DNA of 64,000 bases, taken from NCBI GenBank assembly GCA_000499405.2, contig HG738138.1, positions 8,182,888-8,246,887 on the forward strand. The letters run 5' to 3'. The notes below the pieces were generated by a model. That model saw nothing but the letters and a program-made list of their open reading frames with translations. It was not told the origin of the DNA and made no database searches. This DNA comes from Onchocerca volvulus (Eukaryota; Nematoda; Chromadorea; Rhabditida; Onchocercidae). A program made the position numbers and the translations under genes. Positions within the stretch are counted from its first letter, which is position 1. Each line of letters opens with the position of its first letter. Shown piece after piece: positions 39,401 to 50,940 of the stretch.

Positions 39401-42400
39401 AACATCGAACTCATTTTGTGATTGCAATGGACAGCTGTTATTTCCAATTATATCAATTAACGCCTACACATAGAAACAAATCAAAAATAGCACTGTTTCG
39501 GAAATAAAAATACAGAAATCAAGGAAGGGATCCATATTTGAGTTCAGGATAACATTGGGATCATCTCATCCTCATTTCGACACTTCTTCCCAACAATTTC
39601 AAATACTAGCAAATAGTTAATGGTGTCAATCAATATTTGATTAGCACGTTGGGAGAAGAATATCTTATTCCTAATCAGGATAACTGCAGGATCAAAGAGA
39701 AAAGAACGAAATGAACAATTAATTCGTGGAAGTTACCCAAAATTTTCAGGGAAGAGAAGAAAATGAAATCTGGTGAAAATAAATGACAATGAAGATATGA
39801 TAGGATATGATTCAACTGTGAATAACTTCTCATCAAAATGAAATCATCATTCGATCTCTTAAATATGTTGCACTGATGATTGCAATGTAACATGAATCGA
39901 CATAGAGATTACTTTTCGTAATAGCTGTTGTTATTGATGTCAATGCGTTGTGCTATTTGATGACAGTATGACAATGCGATAAACATTTGGTCTCAGATTA
40001 CATACAAACAGAACAGCGTTCAAATAAACGAGTGATCACTGGAAGGTTTTTAGACAACTTCCAAGGATCTGATTGACAGATTCAGTAAAATAATAACCTT
40101 CCAATTTTCCTATTTCTTACTCCACTCTACTTTCGTTCTTCGTTTTTGCAATTAACCATTCGTTCTAACTTCTTTTTTTTTTTTCAAATATTCATTCATT
40201 TGACATAATCTGTATTATAATTTCAATTATGAATAATCCGTTGTGATTTTCGCCAAAATTTAGAACTCAACTGAAATTATATAAATAAGAAATTTAAATC
40301 TTCACCTATCCACAATTACAGTTTTTATAAAAAAAAAATTCGGCATTTCAGAGCTAACTTTATGTAAATAAGACGAAATGATATGCACACTTGACAAGCA
40401 AAATATATTATTGTTATGTATAATAATTTTGTCCTTATTACTTATCTTAGGATGTGAAACATTATTGATTTTTCGAACTTATTATTCGCATAATTTTTTT
40501 TTCCGCAGTTAAAAATCATTTGAACTCATCATTGCCCTTCAATAGGAAATAATGTAAAATTGGAATGAAACTGAAAGAATTTTTAACAAAAAGGTGAGAG
40601 AATGAATGAAAAACCGGTTCTCGCATGGCGTAGTACCGTAGCCTTATTTACAGTTGCTGCGTCGAAAATGTTGCTTTTCTACAAACATTTCTGTTACAAA
40701 TGCGTATATTTAAGAAACACCCCCATTTTCTATGGAAAGAATTCAAATTTTGGGTCCTTTAATTAATTTAAATATCGTTTCAATTTATGATTTGTCAATA
40801 AATTTGAATATTATCAAGCCAGTTGTACCAAAAAGTAGATTGAAATTAAGACTTCTTAATGGAATAAGAGGAAACGCTCATTGAGAGCTGAATTTGAAAA
40901 TTATCGAAATAACAAACAATATATTAAGTTATATGAAAGCAAGATGGATTAGCTCATCGAGTAAATTAATGGCAATCAGTTAAGTGATTGTTATCGGTCA
41001 TTGTCATTGTCATTAGTCCTAATATATCAAAGATTTATCACATTGATACGATGATATATTAATACGTCTTTGGCTGATAAGAACACTTGATATCGTAGCC
41101 GGAAAAAGCTGAGATTGTTGCGATAATTGTTAAGTCTAGAGCGTAATAATTTTAAACTAATTTTTCGCCCATTTCTTTTTTTTTTTTCCTATCAATAGCA
41201 GAGTTTTACAATTGTGCTCTGTTAAGCCTGAAGGCTATAGATTAGATTTCCAGGAGCAAACTGACTTATTAGGATGCAAAGAAGCTCTTCAAAACACTTA
41301 CTAAAACAATTGAATTTACGGAGAGTGAGCAAATGGTGATACAAGTGGAGAGATGAATTTGTTTCATAATTTAGAATTTTTGCATGAATTATTCGAAATT
41401 TTATACGAGAAAAAAGGAAGACAACAATAAGTCACATTACCTGTCTTTTTTTGGGTTTAACCAGTGGACGATTTTGTCCATTCATTTTGTGATACAGTCC
41501 ACAAGCATTGCACAAGTAATGACCAGTACCATCTCTTCGCCATAAGGGGGTCTGTACGGCGCCACAGTTGACACATTCCCGTCCTTCTGCTGCAAATACA
41601 TGAGCAGTAATTATAACAGATGATGATGATGAGTTAGTTGGGATGATCATGAACAATGTAAGTGATGACACGTTCCCTATATTTACTAAATAATTGATCT
41701 AAACTTGCATTAAAATCCATTTTCTTTGATATACTACTCATTTTGAACGAAAATCCCTTTCAATTGGAAGAAGCAATATTTTCAGGAAATTAACAAAGTT
41801 TTTACTACGTTAAATTTTCATTTGAATTTTCTTTAGCTCAGTTGCAATTAATCTGGAAATTACAGTATGTTTCTGAAAAACACAGCTAAATTATAAGGAA
41901 CAAAATTTTGAACTGGAAATGTTTTAGAAGCTTATCGACTTTTTTGTTTTAAATTTAAATTTATAAGGCTAAAATAATTACACAAACATACTTACATGCG
42001 AAATTTCTGGTTTTGGAGCGAGGAGCGCCAGAAACACCAGTAGATGACCTAGACGAAACAGAACCGGACGATGAGCATGCTACTGTAGGAGTTGTTAAGC
42101 GACTTTGTGCTGCTAGCAGATTTGCACTGTGCAGTGGATTATAATAATCAGTCGTTGAATAAGCTTGATATGTTTGGGGAAAGAAATTTTGTGTTGTTGT
42201 CTGATTTGGCGCTGAAAAGTACTAGATATACTTATTAAAATAATTGCAAATTTCTATATTTTGAATTGAAATTTGGATTCTATTGTTTGTTTTATCTTGA
42301 GTAATTAACTTAATTCTTTTTTTAGAAAAGAAATTTGATAAATTTGAAAAAGTTCAATTTTAAGTGTAAACACGAACCAACAAGCATTTGAGTAGGATCT

Positions 42401-43148
42401 GTAATAACAGTAGTTGATTGTGTGAAGCTTAGTTCAGTAGTATTGGAGGAGCAAGGTGACGCACCTGCGATTGTGGCAGCAACCGATGAATTAGCTGTTG
42501 CGCTCGGGTAAGGCCACGTTTGAAAAAAAAGGCTTGGGTAAAATTGACCACCTGTGCCTGAAGATTACACAGATTTTAGTAAGTAAAGTATAAAGACTTG
42601 ATTTTTAAAAAGACACCGTGAAATATCAACAAAATTTTGCATACCGTAACTGTCCGGCATTTTCGGCGTTCCTTGGTAATATAATTGACCGTTTTGTGTT
42701 GGATTCGAATAGAAGGTGGAGGGTTTAATCGGTGAGAACACCTGTGAACAAATGTAATTGTTTGTTTAATTCACAAAAGCACACGATAAATTTGTCTTAT
42801 TCAAGAAAGAATGCAAAACGCTTCAATGTTATTAGCAGTGGTTTTCTAAATTAAAAATTAGCTCTTGTTCACACGAGAAAAAAAAACAGATGAGACAAAA
42901 TCAAGTAAGTTTTAATTCTCATTTTCTATCTCAAAATCAAAGGAAATTCACACAGATCCTACAGAATCGTCGTTTTGTGCAGAATTAGCAGCATCCTGAG
43001 TCTGAGTATTACTACTCATTTGCAGTGCGCTGAGATCGGTAACGGGAACATTTTGATCAGCATCAATAACTGTTTCCTGAATTGATTGGATAGGTTGATA
43101 TAAATCTCCAGGATGACCCACATTATTTGGTTGGAATTTATACTCCAT
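36435..43148 (-). CDS. elt-1: GATA transcription factor ELT-1 (two zinc fingers)
   Basis: DNA-binding regulator orthologous to C. elegans ELT-1, which specifies epidermis; both bind WGATAR sites. Exons: 43148-42954 (or -42963), 42741-42645, 42557-42378, 42211-41996, 41589-41441, 38316-38191, 36668-36435, in phase, about 398 residues (C. elegans about 416). The N-terminal 230 residues are Ser/Thr/Gln-rich, typical of an activation region. Finger 1 (CVNC-X17-[16 protein letters not shown]) fills the exon 41589-41441. Finger 2 (CVNC-X17-[17 protein letters not shown]) fills 38316-38191, and its basic tail [17 protein letters not shown] continues in the last exon across a junction reading HNISRP instead of the usual HNVNRP. 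The two finger exons are separated by a 3.1 kb intron. The ATG has an A-rich context (AAAAATGG). The exon 1 donor is ambiguous between two GT sites 9 bases apart, both in phase. Confidence 0.95.
37152..37198. repeat. 27-bp-period direct repeat in elt-1 intron
   Basis: TTTTCACACCATTACTTGAC at 37152-37171 recurs with one change at 37179-37198. It lies in the last elt-1 intron. Confidence 0.7.
41074..41082 (+). promoter_or_regulatory. GATA-factor site in elt-1 intron
   Basis: CTGATAAGA is a strong extended GATA motif of the type nematode ELT factors bind. It lies within the 3.1 kb intron between the two finger exons, near further GATA/TATC cores at 40980-41060. Function is inferred. Confidence 0.3.
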
Positions 43149-43234
43149 TTTTGCAGAAAAGCACACTGTTATTCGACTTTGCCTTGTTCCAGCTTGATGT
43201 TCTGATAACTTGAAATCCTTTTCTAAAATAGGAA

Positions 43235-43564
43235 TTTTTATAATATTGAATTTTCAAAGATATTTCGTGCACGGCATGTTTGATACTTGATATCTTTAAA
43301 TAAAAGTTATGCAACACAAAGACAGGAATGGCAAACGATTCAGTAACCATAATCATTATTATTAAAATCTAATCTATCAATGTTTCAAAATATGGCAGCA
43401 TATTGATGACTAGCTCAATAACATATCTAATAGATGGTGAAATTTTTGTGAATTAAACAGGAAAAAGCTTTAAGAGAAGAAACATCCATTGAAATAATTC
43501 ATTAAAATATTATTTGGATTTTTTATAATCTTAATTTTCAAAGATATTCAATGCACAATATGTT
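43235..43564. repeat. Imperfect direct duplication upstream of elt-1
   Basis: The stretch from 43235 (TTTTTATAAT...TTTTCAAAGATATT...TGCAC...TATGTT-like) recurs from about 43519. The first 45 bases match well and resemblance fades over the next 50. Confidence 0.55.
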
Positions 43565-43939
43565 CATATCGTCAAAAAAGTTATACATATAAAGAGAGAA
43601 CAGAGCAAGAAATTCAATAATTATTCACAGTTAAGAGTTTTATTAAATGCGAAGACCCGATGTATGCAAAAATCAGAATTGTGGCCAGAATTGCTGTTCA
43701 TTCAAAACCGATGTATAAAACATTCAGAAAAAAGGAGGCGGATTAAATAAAAACTAATTTTACTTTTTTTCAATTTTCATTGTGACCGAACTTCGAATCT
43801 AATTCGACGTTTCAAATCAAATTAAATCATCTTAATTGTAAAAAAAAAAAAAAATAAACTGTCAAGATATGCTTGCTGAACGAAAAATTATGAATATCAC
43901 AACATCAGCAATTCATTGATAACAATATGAATAATCAAC

Positions 43940-43996
43940 AGACAGACAAATGGGCAGACAAACAAGTAGACAGACAGACGAACGGATAGAGAGACA
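43940..43996. repeat. Degenerate (GACA)n microsatellite
   Basis: Runs of GACAGACA interrupted by AAAC, TGGG and AGTA units. Confidence 0.7.
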
Positions 43997-44865
43997 AATA
44001 TCTCGATGACCGTTGAATGAGAAGCACTCTTGCGGATGGTGCATAAATTTGGGTATATTTTCGAGAAAAACATATATATTGTGGTGAGGCGCCATGATGG
44101 TGTTGTTATGTTCATCCCGAACCAAACATTTTTAGCTATTTTTTAGGTAGTAATCATTTTTCAAAGTTATATTCATGAAATAGCTTCCATCTTCCTTATT
44201 TTAATGCGATTCCCGTTATATTCAGTTTCTGTTATGGTATGGCGTTCTCTTTTTAGACTATTATCGGATGTGAGGGAGGATATTACTATTGTAGTGTTCC
44301 AGTGATTGTATAAATGATAACAAACGTGATGTGTCGAGATACGAATAACTGTGATTAAAAGATCTAGGTAAGATCAAGTATTGTGTTGCAGATACGATAG
44401 ATTATTTGGAATATCATAAGTTATTAAATCATTTCCCACTCCAGTCCTCTTGTGAGATTCAATTGAGCCTCCCATATCAAAGCAAATCTACAGCAAACTT
44501 CGTTTGTGATAACAAGAACATGATATTTGTCACCACTATCTCTGATCAATTATGATAAATGTCTTCCCCTAGATGGTAAATAACACTTAAAAAGTCAATT
44601 GACTGTCCTGCTCATTAAGGTCATTATCAGCTTTAGATCAAATACATATAGACCACCATCAACACTATCATCATCACTAATTGTTCTTATCGCAACCATC
44701 ATCATTATCATCAGTGTCATCAGCCTGATAACAAGATGATACTTATACATTGGACAGCGAATTTTATCTATTGCCAGCTCAGATGGAAAGGAGGCTTCTG
44801 CGAGATAGATTCCCGAGTTCACTCGGAGTTGGCCCCAAAATTTCCGAGAGACTAAAGGACCTTAT

Positions 44866-44899
44866 CCATCCATCCATCTATAGGCCCATCCATCCATCC
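44866..44899. repeat. (CCAT)n microsatellite, two blocks
   Basis: CCAT repeats at 44866-44878 and 44886-44899, at the edge of the GC-richer island upstream of elt-1. Confidence 0.8.
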
Positions 44900-45519
44900 G
44901 TCCCATCGATTCCATCTTTACAACTAATCGAGCTCGACGGTGATGAGGGGAAGCTTCCTTCTTCCCTCTCCCGCCGCATTGTTCTATTAAAATGTGAGAC
45001 GGAAGGTGGGTTGGTTGATGGCGGAAGAGTCCGCCCCCTTTACCTCCGTTTCCCCCTCCCCCTATATTTCACTTTCACTCGAGATAGCGAGTGCAAACCC
45101 GGGGGCGGAGCCTGAAGCGTTGTTTCCAACCAATCAATCTCTCGCTCATCGCACTAGTTTACGCCGTACTTCAAATGACTCTACAACAATTTGTGACACT
45201 GTATTAAATATAAATACACAGGCATGGAATTTGTGTCCTTTTCTGAAAAAATGCAAAAATAAATTGAAGGGATATCGGATCAGGAATAAAAAGATAAGAA
45301 TGACTGGATCCGGTCCTAAGTGGTGTCCCTAAAGGCTTTTGCTATTCCAGGATAGACAGCCCTCTCTCGCCCCCACCTTCATCGCCACTATCCGCGCCTT
45401 TCTATTTCACCGATTCCCGACTGAACTCTAGTGCTCATTCTGGTAGTGTTGACATCAAAACAACTTGTTTTCCGAATTTCTGATGAAGTTGCTCTTTATT
45501 GTGTACAGATTTTATAAAA

Positions 45520-45792
45520 TGATAAGCTGTGTGAAACGGCACAAATTCAAATAGTCCAAATATTTGAATCGTTATTTTTTATATCGCTTCAATAACTTCA
45601 GTTTAGTAAGGAAGATTCTACCAAAAATTTGATGCACATACTAATCCGATAAGTAACTTGATTAATTCGTTTACCTTCAGAATCATAAAACTGCTTTAGT
45701 CATTTTATTTTCTATCCTACTCCTAGATAAAATTTTTGAGTTATGCCACTAAGGATAAGTATCGAGTGACGCCTTTCTTATGCGATAAGTAA
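45520..45792 (+). promoter_or_regulatory. Cluster of GATAAG sites upstream of elt-1
   Basis: GATAAG on the plus strand occurs at 45521 (TGATAAGC), 45649 (CGATAAGTAA), 45754 (GGATAAGTAT) and 45784 (CGATAAGTAA), with AGATAA near 45726 and a CTTATC at 46208. The cluster is about 2.4-2.6 kb upstream of the elt-1 start codon. GATA factors often regulate their own genes, so an autoregulatory enhancer is a reasonable inference. Confidence 0.35.
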
Positions 45793-48639
45793 TTTTCTCC
45801 CAGTGGGCAATCATTTGCTCAGCCAAGATGGGTGCAAATTTTCAAATCAACCGCAATTCCCTAAATCCCAAGGCAATGATTACAGTAGTGAAATGATGCA
45901 GCATCAAGCTTCATCTCGAAAGTTCATCATTATATCTCTGGATAAACTAATACAGCTGTTATTGAGGCTATGAAATTACCGAGAAAATGCTCTTTTTTTT
46001 TTTTTTTTTAGTAAATATTCTTAAATAAGTCAACACCTAGATTCCCTAATATTTTTGTTGAGTTGTTCAATTGTTTGTTTGTTCGTTTATTTATGTTTAT
46101 AAGGACCCAGAATTCTGAAGTTTGATTTAATACCCAAAATCCAGTTAAACAAAATTTATTGACAATTTATAGTCATTTTTGCAACCCCAATAAATCAGCA
46201 AAGAGAGCTTATCGCACATACTTGTAAGCAAGGAAAGGAAAAAGCAGGATGATGAAAAAAGTATATATCTTCAAACAAATTTGTTGATATGTAGGCCGGT
46301 CGACTATTACACAATTTTTTTTCGCGGCTGGCCACTAAACCATTGCTGGAAATCACATCAACATTATGATGATATACGTTTGTTTCAGAGGTTGCGGATT
46401 TTCAAAAAAAAAAATCAAAACGTTCTCTTCCAGTGCATCTCATCTCACTTGCTTTCCCTTTTCCCGTTTTCCGCAGCTTATCGTTGTGAATTTCTTCTTC
46501 TGATTCTACTACCAGCCTTCTCCGTTAGCACTCTGCTTTATTTTTGTTCTATCTTACTTTCAACGAATAATGGGAAAAGAAAAGGTGTGAAAAAGTTCTG
46601 TTCTCGAACATATATCTCTGTTCTCTTCATTCCCCTTTGTTTATTTGCTACTCTCTCTATGTTCAATTGCATGTGAACCAGAATAAAATTCAAGCTAACA
46701 AATTATCATCATCGTCATCATCGACTTCATTATAATCGTCGCCATCACCAGCAGCAGCATTATCAATAATATCATTCGTTAAAAACTTTAACACCACTCT
46801 TGCATTATCAAAAACTTCACATGGAACAAATAAATAGTTTCATGACGGCAATAAAAAAGAAATTCGGCACTACACTGAGGTAAAAACAAAAATTTTTTCA
46901 TCCTTTGTTCCTCCTTTTGGAAAAACAGAAATTGGATTGAAATAAAAGTTTTCTTGCGAAGGAATTCCATAAATTATCCTTAAATTTTATTCACATGGAT
47001 ATAAGTTTGAAGAACTTAACGCAAAAATCAATATTGCGTTAGCTGAGTACGTCATACTCAAAACTTCATCGCCACTATTAATGATTTATCGCACAGGCAA
47101 GTTGGTTTAAATGAAATAAATTTTGTATTATCCGCATACAAGATAATTATTTGATCGGTTATCGGCAAAAAATAGCTACTAGTTAATATTAACTTGGGAG
47201 ATGATAGCTAAGGGTAAATGACCCTCTCTCTTTTTCTGCGATATATCAGTCAGTTCAAACTTCTCTCTATAGGTAAATTATGCCGACAGCAGACCCCCTT
47301 GGATGTCTATCCTTATAGATTCAGTGTTATTTTCAGCATTTAACTCATCATTCATGAGACACTGAGCCTAATCACCCCAAATCTTCAGATTATTTGAGAT
47401 TGTTTTTGACTCGTCTCATTTATTAAAAATTTTTCATAATTACCAATGATTGGTTATTAGAAAAAATGTTTTTTCTTTTCCTTTCATTGTAGAGAGAATG
47501 TGATTTGAGATAAATGAAAGGATAATTAGTGTGAAAAAAGTTAAAATGAAAGATTTGAAGAAGTTTTCAAAAATTAAAATTCATTAGTGATATGACACCA
47601 GAAATATACTGTATTTAAGCAGAACAGCAATATGGCACAAAGTATTACAAGGTGCATGAAATTACTGAAACAAACGAATGACGTGTAAATCTAATAAGAT
47701 ATTTGTTGTCATAAATAACTATTTGATAAGCAGATCATGAAAAGATATCACGAGCGAAAGAATGCAGAAATAAAAAAAATGTGCTTTAAATGATGGAAAG
47801 GTGAACTATTAAGAGCAAATGAATGCAAAAATGTTGAAATTTTAAAGACGTTTTGTTGCCAAACAGATTGACATCTATGTTATGGAAAAATACAAACATG
47901 TGTATTCACATCTCCCTCTTCTTACCTCCTCTTTTCTCGCTATCGCCCACTTTTTGTATTAATATTAGTTGAATTACTGACCAATGCTTTTTTGAAAATA
48001 TTCTTTAGTTTTACTTGTTTTTTTAAATATTCAACAAAAAAATTCATTTTACTAAAAATACTTGTAACATGACAAATCTTCGAAAATATCACTCAATAGA
48101 AATAACATAAATACTGGCTAGCATAGAACGGATTAGAGTTACATATTGAATAATCGTTTAAATTGGACGTATACACTAAGCATTTTAACACTGTAGTTCA
48201 TTTTTCACTAAAATGAAACTAAGAAGTCCAGCGTGATGTGGCAGAAAATGAACTTCTTGCACTTTCATTGATTTCTCAATGATTAGATTCACAATTATTA
48301 CTGAGTTCATTTATAAGACTATTCTTGAATTCAGTAAGCAATAGTTTTGAAAATAAAAACAGTACATAGCTGGCCATATGAAATGCTTCTGGTGAGATTT
48401 TAAAATCTATAATTGTGATGAAATGATTCGATTTAAAAATGAAATAGTTCGAAATTAAGGGAATAAGCTCGCGCAGTTGAAGAGGCATTAAATTTAGTAG
48501 TAAGAGTGAGCTGGCTGTTTGATGCTTGCTGAAGAAGCTCAACGGTTGGCTTCGTTTTCCTTCGTTGGTGCTATGAGAAGCAATGAGCCGGAAGATAATT
48601 TCCCCCGCTGAGAAGGAAGAGACAGCGCAAATGCATGCT

Positions 48640-48660
48640 GCAGCAGCAGCAGCAGCAGCA
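48640..48660 (+). repeat. (GCA)7 trinucleotide repeat
   Basis: Seven GCA units inside an 83-codon ATG-started frame (48583-48834) that reads as poly-Ala followed by an acidic region. The frame lies in a GC-richer island with long frames on the opposite strand too, so coding is doubtful. Confidence 0.85.
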
Positions 48661-49028
48661 TCAATGATGACTGCAAGCACAAAAGGCCACCACCATGATG
48701 GTGATAATGATGTTGATGAAAATAATTTAGTGATAATGATTGGCTCAAGATGGGAAAGTGAAATCGAAGATGATTGTGATAGTGATGGTGATATTCATTC
48801 GTCCTGGCAAAGAAAAGCAATGAATGACTGGTGATGTGAAATTCAGTGAACAGCCGAAATCGTCAATGACAAATTTTAAAAATTGCATAAAATTTTAACC
48901 AAAAAATAGCTAATAACCAAGTTTTTTTAGTCTCAAAAATTGGGAATTTTTCAATCTCATTCTAAAAATCGTAATTTTTTAGGTGATAATTTCAAAAAAA
49001 AAGTTTGTTATAGAAAAAAAAAAAAAAA

Positions 49029-49130
49029 CAGGTTATTATAATTTCATTGAGAAAAGCACAGGTCATTATAATTAAGAAACAAAAAAGATTTACTCTAATG
49101 AGAAAAGTGCAAGTCACTATAATTAAGAAA
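49029..49130. repeat. Degenerate direct repeats
   Basis: A unit starting GAGAAAAG and ending AATTAAGAAA at 49049-49079 is repeated with three changes at 49100-49130. A partial third copy (CAGGTTATTATAATT) precedes it at 49029. Confidence 0.65.
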
Positions 49131-50734
49131 GGAGAAGGGCGATAGAATGTTGTTATTTGATATGGTTAAATGATGATGCTTGTTGATTATGGATTAGATC
49201 CAGTGTTGTGATAACCGGGTATACAGGTGTCAAATGCATTTATATCTCTCCGATTCATTTGCAAATAATTAACACTTTACTCTTAATAGACGTATAATAT
49301 CTTTCTTAGAAATCTTGAGTGTTTTGGCTCTTTCAAAAGAATAATTTATATTATCCAAATTTTTTTCTGAAGTACACTAGTAGTATAGGAAACTGGTATT
49401 GCTGTTATTTGACTTTCAATAATTCCAAGAGTTTCCGACGAATTTTTGAAATTGAAGTTACAGTGACTGATAAACAATTGAAAGGAGAGAAAATCTTAAA
49501 CTTTTAAAATGAAAATTAGAGCAGAATGTTTCTAATGCACTATTTTATACTTTTCAGCTGGGATGAAGAAAATTCAGGAAAAATATTGAGTGCAAATTCC
49601 AAAATCTGCTAATTTGCTAACAATCGCAGAAATGACAGAATAATGAAAGTGAAATGTGTCAACTATTTAAATAAATAAATATGTTACAAGAAAAAAAGGT
49701 TCTCGTGCCAATTATTCAGTGATCAACGTCTATGACTGCTATCTTAGATGCGATATGATTTAGACTTTCACATCCGTACTTCTCTTTCCCATCCATCATA
49801 CTTACATCGATTCTTAGCAAACATTTTGTTAAGTTTATGAATTCGAAAGATTAAAGGTTGAGAATCTTGTTTTGATTTATCTTTTGTGCAACTTTTGCAT
49901 ATATTTCAGCTACGAATTTGTAAACTTATTACAAATTTCATCAGTTTTATGAAATTATAATTAGAATATTTTTGAACGATAGCTTATTGGCAATCATTGG
50001 AATAAATGATTTGACGCTCCTGGCCATTGTGCCAAGAACGGCAATCTGCGTTGTCCACATGCCCTTTTATCCAAAACAATATTTATAGACATTCCATGTG
50101 GTATGGAACAAAATAGTCCCCGAGGATTTATCATTCAATTAAGATCAATCATTGCGAACAATATTATGAATAAGCAGCATCACGTGCTTTCTAAACGATT
50201 AACTTGTCTTTCATACTCTTTCTATCAAGCTTAGCGGGTCAATAGTTTTTGCTTGCTAATTTTAATTTTTTACAAAAATTTGGAATTCCCTAAATTAGAG
50301 AACTGCATCCTAGATTTAAGAAATGTTTATACAATATTTCCCTGCATAGGATACGCAAATTTTCACTGATTAATGCGATATGAATCCGTGAATCGGAAAA
50401 TTTTAGCCATTCATATTTAATAGGGAATGTTGACTTATTGTTGTATTTGCGTTCAAGCTGAAGAAAAAAAACTTATATATTCGATAAAAATGTGAAATCC
50501 AATTGTTCGGAACGGTTGAAGATGACGAGGAAGGATTCGAAAGAGTACGGTAAATTGAGCAAAACGAGTTGCAGACAGTGTTCTGAATGCCTTATCCATT
50601 TGTGCTGTAGGGGAAGAAGGGAGTGTTTGTCGTTACTTTGTCGATGTCGCACCGTGAAAATCGGGATGAATAGATGATAAACAGCATGTAATGCCACAGC
50701 AGGACACGTGGTTGAAGATGTTTGTCGGCATACA

Positions 50735-50940
50735 TGCATGCATGCCATGCCTGTGCATGTCATCGGTGTATGTATAGGTGCCACTAACATGTGATAACAA
50801 TCACAGATGGATGCGATTTGATGTGACGAACAACCACGACAATGACACTCCAGTGATGGCAAATGTAGGATAGATCGTTCATTTGTTGAAACAAAATTTA
50901 GATCCGAATAAGTTAGTTCTAAGTTTGGCATGCATGCATG
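50735..50940. repeat. TGCATG/ATGC-repeat clusters
   Basis: TGCATG occurs at 50735, 50739, 50754, 50931 and 50935, in two blocks about 180 bases apart. The units overlap as (ATGC)n, which is self-complementary. Confidence 0.7.

Noticed and set aside
46281..46676. 131-codon plus-strand frame, hydrophobic
   Set aside because: No ATG near its start, Phe/Leu-rich composition expected of T-rich DNA, no family.
48583..48834. ATG-started 83-residue frame with poly-Ala and acidic tail
   Set aside because: Driven by (GCA)7 and GAT-rich DNA, with long frames on the opposite strand as well; no family or splice context. Kept only as a repeat note.
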